Program-made: the position numbers and the translations under genes | IMG/VR virus record: IMGVR_UViG_3300033146_001910 | Coordinates: 1-20,876 of that record | Length of the DNA stretch: 20,876 nucleotides | Origin: a virus | Reading direction: 5' to 3' (one strand) | Part shown: piece by piece, positions 7,002 through 14,539 of the stretch | How the letters are laid out: every line of letters begins with the position of its first letter | Position numbering within the stretch: the stretch's first letter is position 1 | The notes under the pieces: generated by a model | Told to the model about the DNA's origin: nothing | Database searches by the model: none | The model's input: the letters and a program-made list of their open reading frames with translations, nothing else

Positions 7002-7894
7002 AACAGAAAATAGCTGATAGTATTAAAGGCTACCGTGTAGGTGAGGTAAGGCATATTGATTGGAAAATTTTGTTTGCTACTGCACCTTTTGTTGGTATGA
7101 AAGATTCAGAGTATACAGCTTTGCTTGAAGATACATTAAGTAACAGTTGCTTTGGAGTTTTGTTCCACGAAGACAGCATTGATTGTTTGGGTGCGCCCAA
7201 TGAGGCAAAGTGTAGAGATTTTTCTCTCTGTCAGTCAGTGTTTGAGTTTATTAATCACAGCTTACAAAATGTTGTGACAGTTCCTGAAGAAGTTACAACC
7301 CCTCTCCCTAAACCTGTTGAAGCTCCAAAAGTAGTGGCAAAAACTGTCTCTTTTAAAAAGACTGCAATTGCACTTCTTGAAGATATTATTCCACTCTTTT
7401 CTTCTAACATTAGTATTTCAACAATAACTCCAAAGACTGTTAAAGTCTTTGTGGATGATTCTGAAGCTATGACGCTAAACGCAAGAGGAATAAAGTTAAA
7501 GTATGATATCACTCCGAGTGAACTGGGACTAGACATAGAACCTGACCAACTTGTTTACAAACATTCTCAACTATTTTTAGCTAGTACTAAATTTACAGAC
7601 GATGTTGAGTTACTAAAGAGTGTTTTGTACAGGTATTTTCAGGTAGTCGCTCATGCAGGGTCTTCCCCAGTTGAGGAAGTTGCACCTGTAATAGAGGAAC
7701 CAGTGGAAGTTATTAAAAAAGTAGACAAGACTCATACCCATATAGTTCAGGAAGTATCAGTTGTAACTACTAAGAGTTCTATTACTTATAATGATGTGCT
7801 AGGATTTTTACGAGACCGCGATATTTATAGTATTCAGAAATCAGCTACAGACCCAACTCAGTATGTAGCACTTATGGAGGTCTCTTTTGGATAA
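6998..7894 (+). CDS. Unknown three-part protein with cysteine cluster and Pro/Val linkers
   Basis: The start is placed at ATG 6998 (ATGA overlap with the previous gene, GGAAG at 6985-6989), giving 298 residues; ATG 6983 is also in frame. Residues 1-90 form a first domain with four cysteines (C51, C63, C72, C78). A linker rich in Pro, Val and acidic residues (about 95-112) leads to a second domain (about 115-215). A second linker of the same type (PVEEVAPVIEEPVEV, 224-238) leads to a short C-terminal domain (about 245-298). This architecture of globular parts joined by extended linkers suggests a scaffold or tether. The gene lies directly between primase and polymerase and overlaps the polymerase start, so a replisome partner is likely but unproven. 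Confidence 0.6.
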   Translation: MKQKIADSIKGYRVGEVRHIDWKILFATAPFVGMKDSEYTALLEDTLSNSCFGVLFHEDSIDCLGAPNEAKCRDFSLCQSVFEFINHSLQNVVTVPEEVTTPLPKPVEAPKVVAKTVSFKKTAIALLEDIIPLFSSNISISTITPKTVKVFVDDSEAMTLNARGIKLKYDITPSELGLDIEPDQLVYKHSQLFLASTKFTDDVELLKSVLYRYFQVVAHAGSSPVEEVAPVIEEPVEVIKKVDKTHTHIVQEVSVVTTKSSITYNDVLGFLRDRDIYSIQKSATDPTQYVALMEVSFG

Positions 7895-10328
7895 CATTCA
7901 GGTAGTAATCTTAACCGAAACTCAGTCAATTGGTGGGGAACCTCTTGGGTTTTTAACTCCAACTATTGATGCTGTGATGTCAGGGTATACAACGGAGCCT
8001 ATTAATTGGGCTCCATTTGGGGTCTATCCTAAAAACCTACGCCCAACTACTGAGAATTACGACGATATCCTCAAGGAGTCTCATAAAAGGCTCAGAACCT
8101 ACCTAGATTCGCTCCCAAATCTAAAAGTAATAGTAACACTAGGGTCTGAGGTTACATCACTTGTAACGGGTTCTAAAGCGGCTAAAATTGGACAACCTAG
8201 TAAAGTCCGAGATTATATAGTGATTCCAACCCATAGTTTATTCCAGTTAGGGAATGACCCAAGTTTGTCTCCTGAAGCAGTAGGGCATGTTATATTAGCT
8301 GCCCGTATTATTGTGGGAGTGTTTCATAATATTCCTGTTGTGGATGCAGACTTTGCTTATTTGCAGGAAAACTATGAAGCCATTTTGACAACAGACATTT
8401 TATCCTATGATACTGAAACTAATTCTCTTGATGCTTACTCTGATGATTCTTACATAATTGGAGCTTCCCTTAGTTGGGAAGGGGACAACGCTTGCTTTAT
8501 AGGCTTAACCCATAATGATTTAGCGATTAGTCAGAGTGAATACGAAAATAGAATAAACTTTCTAAAGGCAATTTTAGAAGATTCAAATATTCCAAAAGTT
8601 GCTCAGAATGGGAAGTTTGATAGGCAGATGCTAAAGCAGATACTTGATATTGAAGTTAAGGGTGACTATGCTGATACTATGCTTGACCATTCTTTGTTAG
8701 CAGAGAGTGACTCTCATGCACTAACTACATTAGTTAACCAGTATCTTCCAGAATATGCAGGATACGATTCTCTAATGAACGCCCACATGAAAAAAGACCA
8801 CGATATGACTACCGTTCCTTTTAAAGATATTGTTGGGTATGCTAGTGGGGATGCTTTTGTAACTTACAAACTTCATAAAATCTTTGAAGCACTTTTAGTA
8901 AAGTCAGAACAACTCAAATTAGCCCGTGAGATGGTTTTACCTGCAAATTTAGTTTACACAAAAATGGAAGAGGCAGGGGTAGCCCTTGACATTCCATTGA
9001 TGAACAGTTATATTCCCTTGTACAGTGACCGAATCACTGAGTTAAATGAAAGGTTATATCACTTGGAAGTTGTGCAAGATTGGCATGCTGCTCAATTAAG
9101 CAGTCCTCTTTACTTAAAGCTTCAAAACTATGTTGAAGTAGGGTTAGCAACAGGGACATTTCCAGATGGTAAACGAGTAACGACATTCCGTATGGCTTCG
9201 GCAGAAAAGAAGGTTAGAGTGTTTGAGGAGAAAGCAGTTTTCAATCCTAAGTCCCCTAAACAAGTGATGGAAATGTACTACACTTTTTGTGGTCTTCCTA
9301 CACAAACTAAGTTCTCAAAAAATGCAGATGGGACAAAGAGTGAAAAAGTTAGTGGTGGAAAAGAAGCTCGTATAGCTTTACTTAAACTGACAGACCCTGT
9401 ATATAGCAAAGCCTTAAAGTTAGTTCAGCTAATGAATGAGTATAATAAAGTAACTAAACTTTATACTAGTTTTGTGAAAGACTACAGTAAGCATATTCGA
9501 GACGACGGATTAGTACATACTTCTTTTAATCAAGCCGTGACAAAGACTGGGCGACTTTCTAACTCAAACCCTAACTTGCAACAGGTTCCTAAGTTAACTA
9601 AAGCAGGAGACGACGAACCTGAGTACACTCAGTGGCTTGCAAGGCATAACTTAAAGAAAGCTTATATAAGTAAGTTTGAAAATGGTTTAATAGTTAATGC
9701 GGATTTCTCTCAGTTAGAACTGCGTTTAATGGCAACTCTTTCACAGGATAAGCTAATGTGTGATGCCTATATGTCAGGGGGAGATTTACATGCACAGACA
9801 GGTAGACTTTTACACCCTGACTATGATGATGTTTCAAGTGAACTACGAGCTAAGTATCGTGGTGAAGGAAAGACTAAGAACTTCGCTTCTGTTTATGCAA
9901 TGTCTCCTGACTTTTTGGAAATGTATCCTGAGTTGGGTGCGTGGGTAAACTTAACGAAAGGTTTTATTGTTGCTAATGATTTTTCCTATAACCCTTTTAA
10001 CAGGCATCGACACCTTCAAGATGTTCCATACCTTAATGATAAGATGAAGCAAGGTGTTAACGCAGTCATTCAATCGGCTGGTCATGACTTGTTGATACGA
10101 GCATTAGTTAAGATTTATAAACAGTTTGTAGACTTGGGGTTAAAATCACAGCTAATTTTTGAAGTACACGATTCAATAGTTGTTGATTGTTATGCTCCTG
10201 AAGTAGACACAGTAACTAAGATTTTGAAAGATACAATGGAAGCAACTGATGGGTTAAACTGGATTACAATTCCAATAGTTGTTGATGTAGAAGTTGGTGA
10301 CTCATGGGGTACAGTGGAACCAATCTAA
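7887..10328 (+). CDS. polA: Family A DNA polymerase with 3'-5' exonuclease and N-terminal UDG-like domain
   Basis: An 813-residue protein with a TTG start at 7887, chosen because GGAGG (7876-7880) lies 6 nt upstream. Residues about 1-150 resemble the uracil-DNA glycosylase fold (KVIVTLGSEVTSLVTG, then VIPTHSLFQL), without obvious catalytic residues. The exonuclease has Exo I YDTET (D175, E177), Exo II NGKFD (N241, D245) and Exo III YASGDAF (Y318, D322). The polymerase has TGRLSNSNPNLQQVP, motif A DFSQLELR (D606), motif B R658, K662, F666, Y670, and motif C EVHDS (H761, D762). Between Y670 and the conserved proline P681 there are 11 residues; E. coli Pol I and T7 polymerase have about 30. Both motif B glycines are alanine (A667, A671). 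No 5' nuclease domain is fused; that activity is encoded at 12708. Confidence 0.93.
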   Translation: MDNIQVVILTETQSIGGEPLGFLTPTIDAVMSGYTTEPINWAPFGVYPKNLRPTTENYDDILKESHKRLRTYLDSLPNLKVIVTLGSEVTSLVTGSKAAKIGQPSKVRDYIVIPTHSLFQLGNDPSLSPEAVGHVILAARIIVGVFHNIPVVDADFAYLQENYEAILTTDILSYDTETNSLDAYSDDSYIIGASLSWEGDNACFIGLTHNDLAISQSEYENRINFLKAILEDSNIPKVAQNGKFDRQMLKQILDIEVKGDYADTMLDHSLLAESDSHALTTLVNQYLPEYAGYDSLMNAHMKKDHDMTTVPFKDIVGYASGDAFVTYKLHKIFEALLVKSEQLKLAREMVLPANLVYTKMEEAGVALDIPLMNSYIPLYSDRITELNERLYHLEVVQDWHAAQLSSPLYLKLQNYVEVGLATGTFPDGKRVTTFRMASAEKKVRVFEEKAVFNPKSPKQVMEMYYTFCGLPTQTKFSKNADGTKSEKVSGGKEARIALLKLTDPVYSKALKLVQLMNEYNKVTKLYTSFVKDYSKHIRDDGLVHTSFNQAVTKTGRLSNSNPNLQQVPKLTKAGDDEPEYTQWLARHNLKKAYISKFENGLIVNADFSQLELRLMATLSQDKLMCDAYMSGGDLHAQTGRLLHPDYDDVSSELRAKYRGEGKTKNFASVYAMSPDFLEMYPELGAWVNLTKGFIVANDFSYNPFNRHRHLQDVPYLNDKMKQGVNAVIQSAGHDLLIRALVKIYKQFVDLGLKSQLIFEVHDSIVVDCYAPEVDTVTKILKDTMEATDGLNWITIPIVVDVEVGDSWGTVEPI
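8986..9014 (+). promoter_or_regulatory. Variant promoter motif inside the polymerase gene (copy 5)
   Basis: TTGACA 8986-8991, 14 nt, AGTTATATT 9006-9014. The -35, -10 hexamer and 17-bp spacing are identical to the other copies; only the first base of the TGT extension differs. It is in the same codon phase (LDIPLMNSYI). Confidence 0.5.
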
Positions 10329-10786
10329 GAGAATTATCAAAATTGAATATTCTACATGTAAAGTCAGAAGTACACGGGGATGTTGTTTTAGATGTAAATG
10401 ATTTTATTAGAATTAGAGGAAGTTATGAGGAGGAAATGCGTAATCATCCCTCTAACTTATTCTATATCAATGCTTTAAAGGATGATGTAACAGTAGATTT
10501 GAAATTATTAGAAACAGAGTTTATAGTATGGCAAGCAGACTTACGAAGCTATGCTATTAAAGAGGCTAGAGAGCTTTATGGGAAACAGGAACCCACAGTG
10601 GCAGATATTGAATCTATCTTGGCTACAAAACAAAACTGGGAGGATTATCATGAGAAAATAGCAGAGCTAGAAGGCACCTGTAAGATTTTGGGAGACCTTG
10701 CACAAGCCTTGGCACATAAGAAGAACATGTTAGAGCAGTTAGCTCAACATGAAAGATACCAACTTTCCCAATATAGTGATAAATAA
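10304..10786 (+). CDS. Unknown coiled-coil protein before the SSB gene
   Basis: An open frame of 160 residues from ATG 10304 overlaps the polymerase gene by 25 nt. The ribosome site there is weak, and TTG 10343 just after the polymerase stop is an alternative. The C-terminal half is a long charged helix (about residues 60-155, with KIAELEGTCKILGDLAQALA) likely to form a coiled coil; the N-terminal part is mixed alpha/beta. No family is recognised. It lies between the polymerase and a gp32-like SSB, so a role with those proteins, such as loading or bridging, is plausible but only inferred from position. Confidence 0.6.
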   Translation: MGYSGTNLRELSKLNILHVKSEVHGDVVLDVNDFIRIRGSYEEEMRNHPSNLFYINALKDDVTVDLKLLETEFIVWQADLRSYAIKEARELYGKQEPTVADIESILATKQNWEDYHEKIAELEGTCKILGDLAQALAHKKNMLEQLAQHERYQLSQYSDK

Positions 10787-10826
10787 TCACACAACAATAA
10801 TTAATAAATCATATGAGAGGATTATG

Positions 10827-11639
10827 ATGAACGCACAAGATATTATTAAAAAGTTACAGGAACAGGCTGCTACAGAAGCTGCTGCATCGAATTCAGGGTC
10901 AGGTGTAAAGAAGACTTATTTAGGTCTTGATGATGGTGACAGTTACACAATGAGATTTTTACCTCCAAAAGGTGGATTGGCTAAAAATCTTCCTTGGAGA
11001 GAGTTTTGGGGTCACTGGGTCACTACTGCTAAAGGAAAAGAGTTTGTTGTTTGTACACAGAGTTATGCAAACCCATTCCCTTGCCCTATGTGTGAGAAGG
11101 TAAAACGCCTTAGAGAAAGTGGTGCAAAAGAAGAAGCAGACCGTATGAAAGCTAAACACCGTACTGTTCTTTATGGTATAGACCGTTATGAAACAGTTGC
11201 TGAGGGAGAAACCCCAACTCTTCAAGTCTTTGAAATTGCTCAGTGGTTCTTCCGAGATTTTCGTAGTCTTCTTATTAGAGACGATGGTTTTGTTGGAATG
11301 GATACATTCAACAATGAAGCTGGGTACGATGTTGTAGTAGAGCGAACTGGCAAACAGACAAATACTTCTTATACCTTTACTTTGCGTCAGCATAAGACTG
11401 CGACAGGGATTGCAGCAACTAAGACTCCTTTGTTTGAGACTCAGGAAGAGATTGATAGTTTCATGGACTCAATTCCTGACATCCACAAGTTTAAGAGTAT
11501 TGAGTTTAGTGCAAGTGAGATTAATGCTATGTTAAATCTTGAGACTTCACAGAAGGCTCTTCTTGCTGCGCTCTTCAAAGCTAAGGATAATGAGAAAGCC
11601 TCAACAGATACTGCTACCTCTGGTCGGAAGGCTAGATAG
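10827..11639 (+). CDS. gp32-like single-stranded DNA-binding protein
   Basis: Two adjacent ATGs (10824 and 10827) follow GAGAGG (10815-10820); I chose 10827, giving 270 residues. The core resembles T4 gp32: SYTMRFLPP early in the OB fold, then a zinc site made of H63, C76, C86 and C89. The spacing 13, 10, 3 is the same as H64, C77, C87, C90 in T4 gp32, and starting at 10824 the numbers coincide exactly. The protein would coat ssDNA during replication and recombination and coordinate RecA/UvsX, helicase and polymerase. The C-terminus is basic (ATSGRKAR) instead of the acidic tail typical of SSBs, which normally recruits partners. The recombinase gene starts 2 nt after the stop. Confidence 0.85.
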   Translation: MNAQDIIKKLQEQAATEAAASNSGSGVKKTYLGLDDGDSYTMRFLPPKGGLAKNLPWREFWGHWVTTAKGKEFVVCTQSYANPFPCPMCEKVKRLRESGAKEEADRMKAKHRTVLYGIDRYETVAEGETPTLQVFEIAQWFFRDFRSLLIRDDGFVGMDTFNNEAGYDVVVERTGKQTNTSYTFTLRQHKTATGIAATKTPLFETQEEIDSFMDSIPDIHKFKSIEFSASEINAMLNLETSQKALLAALFKAKDNEKASTDTATSGRKAR

Positions 11640-11641
11640 TT

Positions 11642-12733
11642 ATGGGGAATGAACGAATTGTTTTACAAAAAGGTAGCAATAATCCTATTATTGCTACCTT
11701 ACTAGTAAAGCCACAAAAAGACGCTATCTGGTATGCAACAGGTAGTCATTCCTTAAACCTTGCTCTCAATTTTAGAGGGCAGGGGATTAAGGGTGGAAAC
11801 GCTGTAGAGCTTGCTGGAGAACCAGCTACAGGTAAGACACTAATTTCACTCAAGCTGGCTGAAAGTGCCCAAAAAAAGGGTGGAGTTGCATTTTTTATTG
11901 ATGTAGAAGGTAGACTTAATATGGAGTTTGCAAAGTCTCTTGGAGTAGACCTTGATAACCTTTACTACTATGGCCCAACTAAGACGGCAAAAGTTGATGG
12001 GGAGCTACAGAAAGTCTCTCTTACTTTGGATAATGTTTTTACTATTATAAACAATATCTTTGTTGATATGGCAAAACCAGAAAATGAAAAAATTCCTTTT
12101 GTCATTGTTTTAGATAGTTTAGGAATGTTAAACTCAGAGCGAGATTTAGGTATGAAGAAAACTTCTGAAAACGCTTATAAGACTGAAGATGGTGGAAAGC
12201 CTAAAGGTGACCAAGGTATGAGAGCTAAGTCACTAAGAGGTTGGATTAATAAAGTAGGGCCTCAGGTACAATCCTCTCAAGGCTTACTTGTTCTTCTTAA
12301 TCACTTGTACTCAAGTACTGACGGTTATTCTAACCAACCTAATACTAGAGGAGGAAGAGCCCCTAAGTATCTTGCAAGTGTTAGAATTTTCTTCACGAAA
12401 GTAGGAGACTCAGTTGTTAGAAATAAGGATGAAGATTCTATTGGAGAAATAATTCATGCTTATATTAAAAAGAGCAGTATTGGAAGACCTTACCAGAAGA
12501 CTACGATTAAAGTAGTCTTTGGAGATGAAGGTGAAGTTCACCTTGATAATTATTGGGGGCTACCTGATTACCTAAAGCGAAAAGGTTTCCTTGTGCAAAG
12601 TGGTAGCTGGTATAAAATACTGGGTACTAATTTTAACTGGCAAGGACAAGAAGCAGTAGTAGCTGCCTTGAACAGTGGTGAATTAAAATGGACTGGAGGT
12701 GAGTTGATTGGACAAGAGATTAAGACCAAGTAA
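11642..12733 (+). CDS. RecA/UvsX-family recombinase
   Basis: A 363-residue protein from ATG 11642, with GGAAGG 10 nt upstream. The ATPase core shows Walker A GEPATGKT (59-66), FFIDVEGRLN with the catalytic glutamate, and Walker B VIVLDS (154-159). The L2 region begins NHLYSS and continues through a GGRAPKYLASVRIFF stretch, as in RecA and UvsX where it touches DNA. The length is close to RecA (about 350) and T4 UvsX (about 390). It would form filaments on SSB-coated ssDNA and catalyse strand invasion for recombination-dependent replication and repair. The FEN gene overlaps its 3' end by 26 nt. A perfect 14-bp hairpin lies 28 nt after the start codon. Confidence 0.9.
   Translation: MGNERIVLQKGSNNPIIATLLVKPQKDAIWYATGSHSLNLALNFRGQGIKGGNAVELAGEPATGKTLISLKLAESAQKKGGVAFFIDVEGRLNMEFAKSLGVDLDNLYYYGPTKTAKVDGELQKVSLTLDNVFTIINNIFVDMAKPENEKIPFVIVLDSLGMLNSERDLGMKKTSENAYKTEDGGKPKGDQGMRAKSLRGWINKVGPQVQSSQGLLVLLNHLYSSTDGYSNQPNTRGGRAPKYLASVRIFFTKVGDSVVRNKDEDSIGEIIHAYIKKSSIGRPYQKTTIKVVFGDEGEVHLDNYWGLPDYLKRKGFLVQSGSWYKILGTNFNWQGQEAVVAALNSGELKWTGGELIGQEIKTK
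11670..11700 (+). repeat. Perfect 14-bp inverted repeat in the first codons of the recombinase gene
   Basis: AAGGTAGCAATAAT (11670-11683), loop CCT, and its exact complement ATTATTGCTACCTT (11687-11700). It begins 28 nt after the start codon, within the reach of an initiating ribosome. No T tract follows, so termination is unlikely. Confidence 0.85.
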
Positions 12734-13673
12734 CACTTGTGATGTGTTACTTCTTGACGGGTTAAACCTTATCTTTAGGGCGCACTACAGTCTTGGTAAA
12801 GTTGGCTTACACTCAGGTGGGATAGATACTGCTGTACTATACAGCAGTATCCGAACTCTTTTGTCATTGGCGAAAGAGTTTTACCCTAGAAACATTATCG
12901 TCTGCTGGGATGGGCGAAAAGGTAAGTATAGAAGAAAAGATATTTATCCTGCTTACAAAGAGGGTAGAAGTTCATTGGACGCAGATGTGCTGGATTCTTT
13001 GTTTAACCAAGTTGACCTATACAAAGAGTTCCTTGGGTACCTAAATATTGGGTCAGTCACTCTAGATACTTTTGAAGCAGATGATGTTCTTGTAGCTCTT
13101 TCACAGTGGTTTGAAGCAGAAGACTTAACTGCTCATATTGTTACCTCTGATAAGGATTTACAGCAAGCAATCACAGATAAAGTCTCGTGGTACGACCCTA
13201 TTCAACAAGTGTTTTTAACGAAACAAAAGTTTGAATTGGAATTTGGATACAGCCCACAAGCAGTTGTTGACTACAAAGTTATGGTTGGGGATTCCTCTGA
13301 CAACATTACTGGTGTTGCTGGAATTGGGAAGAAAACTGCGTCAACAATTCTTCAGGAATATGGCACTTTAGACAACTTCTTAAATACAGGCGTTTTAACG
13401 GGGCGTAAAGAGGTTTTCACCTTACCTAATACCAAAGCCCACATGAAACTAATTAGGTCTATTATAGACATCCCTGCGATGCAACCTGAGCATTTTCCAG
13501 AGACTTGCTTCTTTGAGTGGGAAAAAGGCTTGACTGAAGTTCAAGAACCAGAAATTTATGGTTTCTTGAGAAGATATAATATGAAGAGCTTAACTAAGCT
13601 TGAGGCGTATAAGGATTTTATTGCAACCATAAGAACTTTAGAACCAAATGAGGTGTTAAATGAGTGCAGCTAA
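12708..13673 (+). CDS. 5'-3' exonuclease / flap endonuclease (FEN family)
   Basis: A 321-residue protein with a TTG start at 12708, supported by GGAGGTGA at 12695-12702 inside the recombinase gene. The acidic metal-binding residues of the PIN/FEN fold are visible: D17 (LLLDGLN), D68 (CWDGRKGKYR, with the basic arch entry), E123, D125 and D126 (FEADDVL), D148 and D150 (TSDKD), D195 and D198 (GDSSDNI). The helix-hairpin-helix follows (GVAGIGKKTA, 202-211). It matches stand-alone T5 and T4 nucleases and the N-terminal domain of Pol I. It would remove RNA primers and flaps, supplying the 5' nuclease that the phage polymerase lacks. Two hairpins lie near its 5' end. Confidence 0.9.
   Translation: MDKRLRPSNTCDVLLLDGLNLIFRAHYSLGKVGLHSGGIDTAVLYSSIRTLLSLAKEFYPRNIIVCWDGRKGKYRRKDIYPAYKEGRSSLDADVLDSLFNQVDLYKEFLGYLNIGSVTLDTFEADDVLVALSQWFEAEDLTAHIVTSDKDLQQAITDKVSWYDPIQQVFLTKQKFELEFGYSPQAVVDYKVMVGDSSDNITGVAGIGKKTASTILQEYGTLDNFLNTGVLTGRKEVFTLPNTKAHMKLIRSIIDIPAMQPEHFPETCFFEWEKGLTEVQEPEIYGFLRRYNMKSLTKLEAYKDFIATIRTLEPNEVLNECS
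12825..12851 (+). repeat. Perfect 12-bp inverted repeat in the FEN gene
   Basis: GATACTGCTGTA (12825-12836), loop CTA, and its exact complement TACAGCAGTATC (12840-12851). It lies about 120 nt after the FEN start codon and is followed 2 nt later by a second hairpin. Confidence 0.8.
12854..12880 (+). repeat. Second FEN-gene hairpin, 8 bp extendable to 12 with G-U pairs
   Basis: AACTCTTT (12854-12861) pairs with AAAGAGTT (12873-12880). In RNA the stem extends inward through T12862-G12872, G12863-C12871, T12864-G12870 and C12865-G12869, leaving loop ATT. Confidence 0.55.
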
Positions 13674-13959
13674 AGAAAAGCCACAGAGGTATGAGTTAAC
13701 TTTCCATCTGGAATCTAGAGAAAAGTATACCTATGTAACAGATTATTTAACTGAGAAAGAGATAGCAAGTATTGCTGAGGACATATGTAATACTTGTTTT
13801 TATGGTAAAGATTTATTATTGACTTGTTTACCTAAAGAAAACTATCCGTTAGTAAATCAGTATCAAGTTATTGTTGCAACATCATTTGTAACTATACACA
13901 CCATAACAGTTCATGCTGATGATGGGGAATTAAACAGAAAGAGGATTATTAATGGCTAA
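13660..13959 (+). CDS. Unknown small protein downstream of FEN
   Basis: A 99-residue protein from ATG 13660, with GAGGTG just upstream, overlapping the FEN gene by 14 nt. It reads as mixed alpha/beta (YELTFHLES, a helix near EKEIASIAEDI, then QVIVATSFVTIHTITVH) and has no membrane segment or known motif. Two cysteines (C43, C46) in ICNTCF might pair or bind metal but no second pair is present. It overlaps the next gene by 8 nt, so it is part of the same operon. Function unknown. Confidence 0.65.
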   Translation: MSAAKEKPQRYELTFHLESREKYTYVTDYLTEKEIASIAEDICNTCFYGKDLLLTCLPKENYPLVNQYQVIVATSFVTIHTITVHADDGELNRKRIING

Positions 13960-14146
13960 TATAAGAGATATAAAATTTACATCTAGGGGAAAGATAAAAC
14001 GATATTTGGATACTTTACCTGCGCAAGTTCAGAATACAGCAGAGTTTACAGAAGCATTAGACGCTGAAATTGAGCGTCTCATTCTTAGGGCTGTTAATAG
14101 GTCAAAGTTGAATAAGCATATTAGACTTATGCGACAGGATGTATAA
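13952..14146 (+). CDS. Small protein resembling bacterial single-histone-fold proteins
   Basis: A 64-residue protein from ATG 13952, with AGAGGA upstream and an 8-nt overlap with the preceding gene. The pattern matches short bacterial histone-fold (DUF1931-like) proteins: a basic first helix (SRGKIKRYLD, 11-20), then AEFTEALDAEIERLILRAV (30-48) corresponding to the long central helix, NRSKLNKH, and IRLMRQDV at the end where histones have R-K-T-(V/L)-x-x-x-D-(V/L). In that family about 60-residue proteins dimerise and bind or bend DNA. A phage copy could organise phage DNA or act at the replication complex. The assignment rests on motif resemblance; the canonical RKT loop is changed to KHI. 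Confidence 0.55.
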   Translation: MANIRDIKFTSRGKIKRYLDTLPAQVQNTAEFTEALDAEIERLILRAVNRSKLNKHIRLMRQDV

Positions 14147-14539
14147 GTGAGTGTCCGAGCCTATGACATAAAGTTAAGCGACTACAAGAAAGCATTAAAA
14201 AAGCTTGCTCGATACTCTGTAACTATTATCCCCTCGGTTGGTTTATCTAACCGAGGGGAATGGGATATAAGGTACATTTATGTTGGAAAGTCACCTGATG
14301 ACATTTATAGGCTTAGTTTTTCTCTTGGGATTCCTACTTATGCAATTCATGGGTGGAAATCCAAATTTGGGTACTGTTATTACAAATTATCTAAGGCTGA
14401 GGGAACTTTGTTATTTCAAGTCTTTCAAGGTTTTAGAAAACCTTACAACTGGGGCATACTCTTTAGGTATGGTCTCCAACTAACTAAAAGTTATGCTTAT
14501 CAGAAGCGATTAGCATTAACTAAAATAAGGAAAAAATAA
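14147..14539 (+). CDS. Unknown small basic protein
   Basis: A 130-residue protein with a GTG start at 14147 directly after the previous stop; AGGA lies at 14135-14138. It is basic and rich in Tyr, with a C-terminal run of Lys and Arg (LALTKIRKK), and has no membrane segment or recognised motif. SNRGEWDIRYIYVGKS and KSKFGYCYYKLSK suggest beta-strands. Its stop codon overlaps the next ATG (TAATG). The codons for about IPSVGLSNRG contain a GC-rich perfect hairpin. A DNA- or RNA-binding role is possible from the charge only. Confidence 0.6.
   Translation: MSVRAYDIKLSDYKKALKKLARYSVTIIPSVGLSNRGEWDIRYIYVGKSPDDIYRLSFSLGIPTYAIHGWKSKFGYCYYKLSKAEGTLLFQVFQGFRKPYNWGILFRYGLQLTKSYAYQKRLALTKIRKK
14229..14259 (+). 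repeat. GC-rich 11-bp perfect inverted repeat inside the 14147 gene
   Basis: TCCCCTCGGTT (14229-14239) and its exact complement AACCGAGGGGA (14249-14259); the RNA stem can extend by a G-U and a G-C pair to leave loop TTTAT. It stands out in an AT-rich genome. No T run follows on either strand, so it is not a standard terminator. Confidence 0.85.

Noticed and set aside
8288-8296. TGTTATATT within the polymerase gene as a sixth promoter
   Set aside because: The -10 is identical, but no TTGACA-like hexamer lies at the required distance (8268-8273 reads TCTCCT).
10959-11393. Antisense open frame of 144 codons across the SSB gene
   Set aside because: It lies opposite a well-supported gp32-like gene, has no ribosome site or recognisable motif, and is Phe/Ser/Cys-rich as expected of a complement frame.
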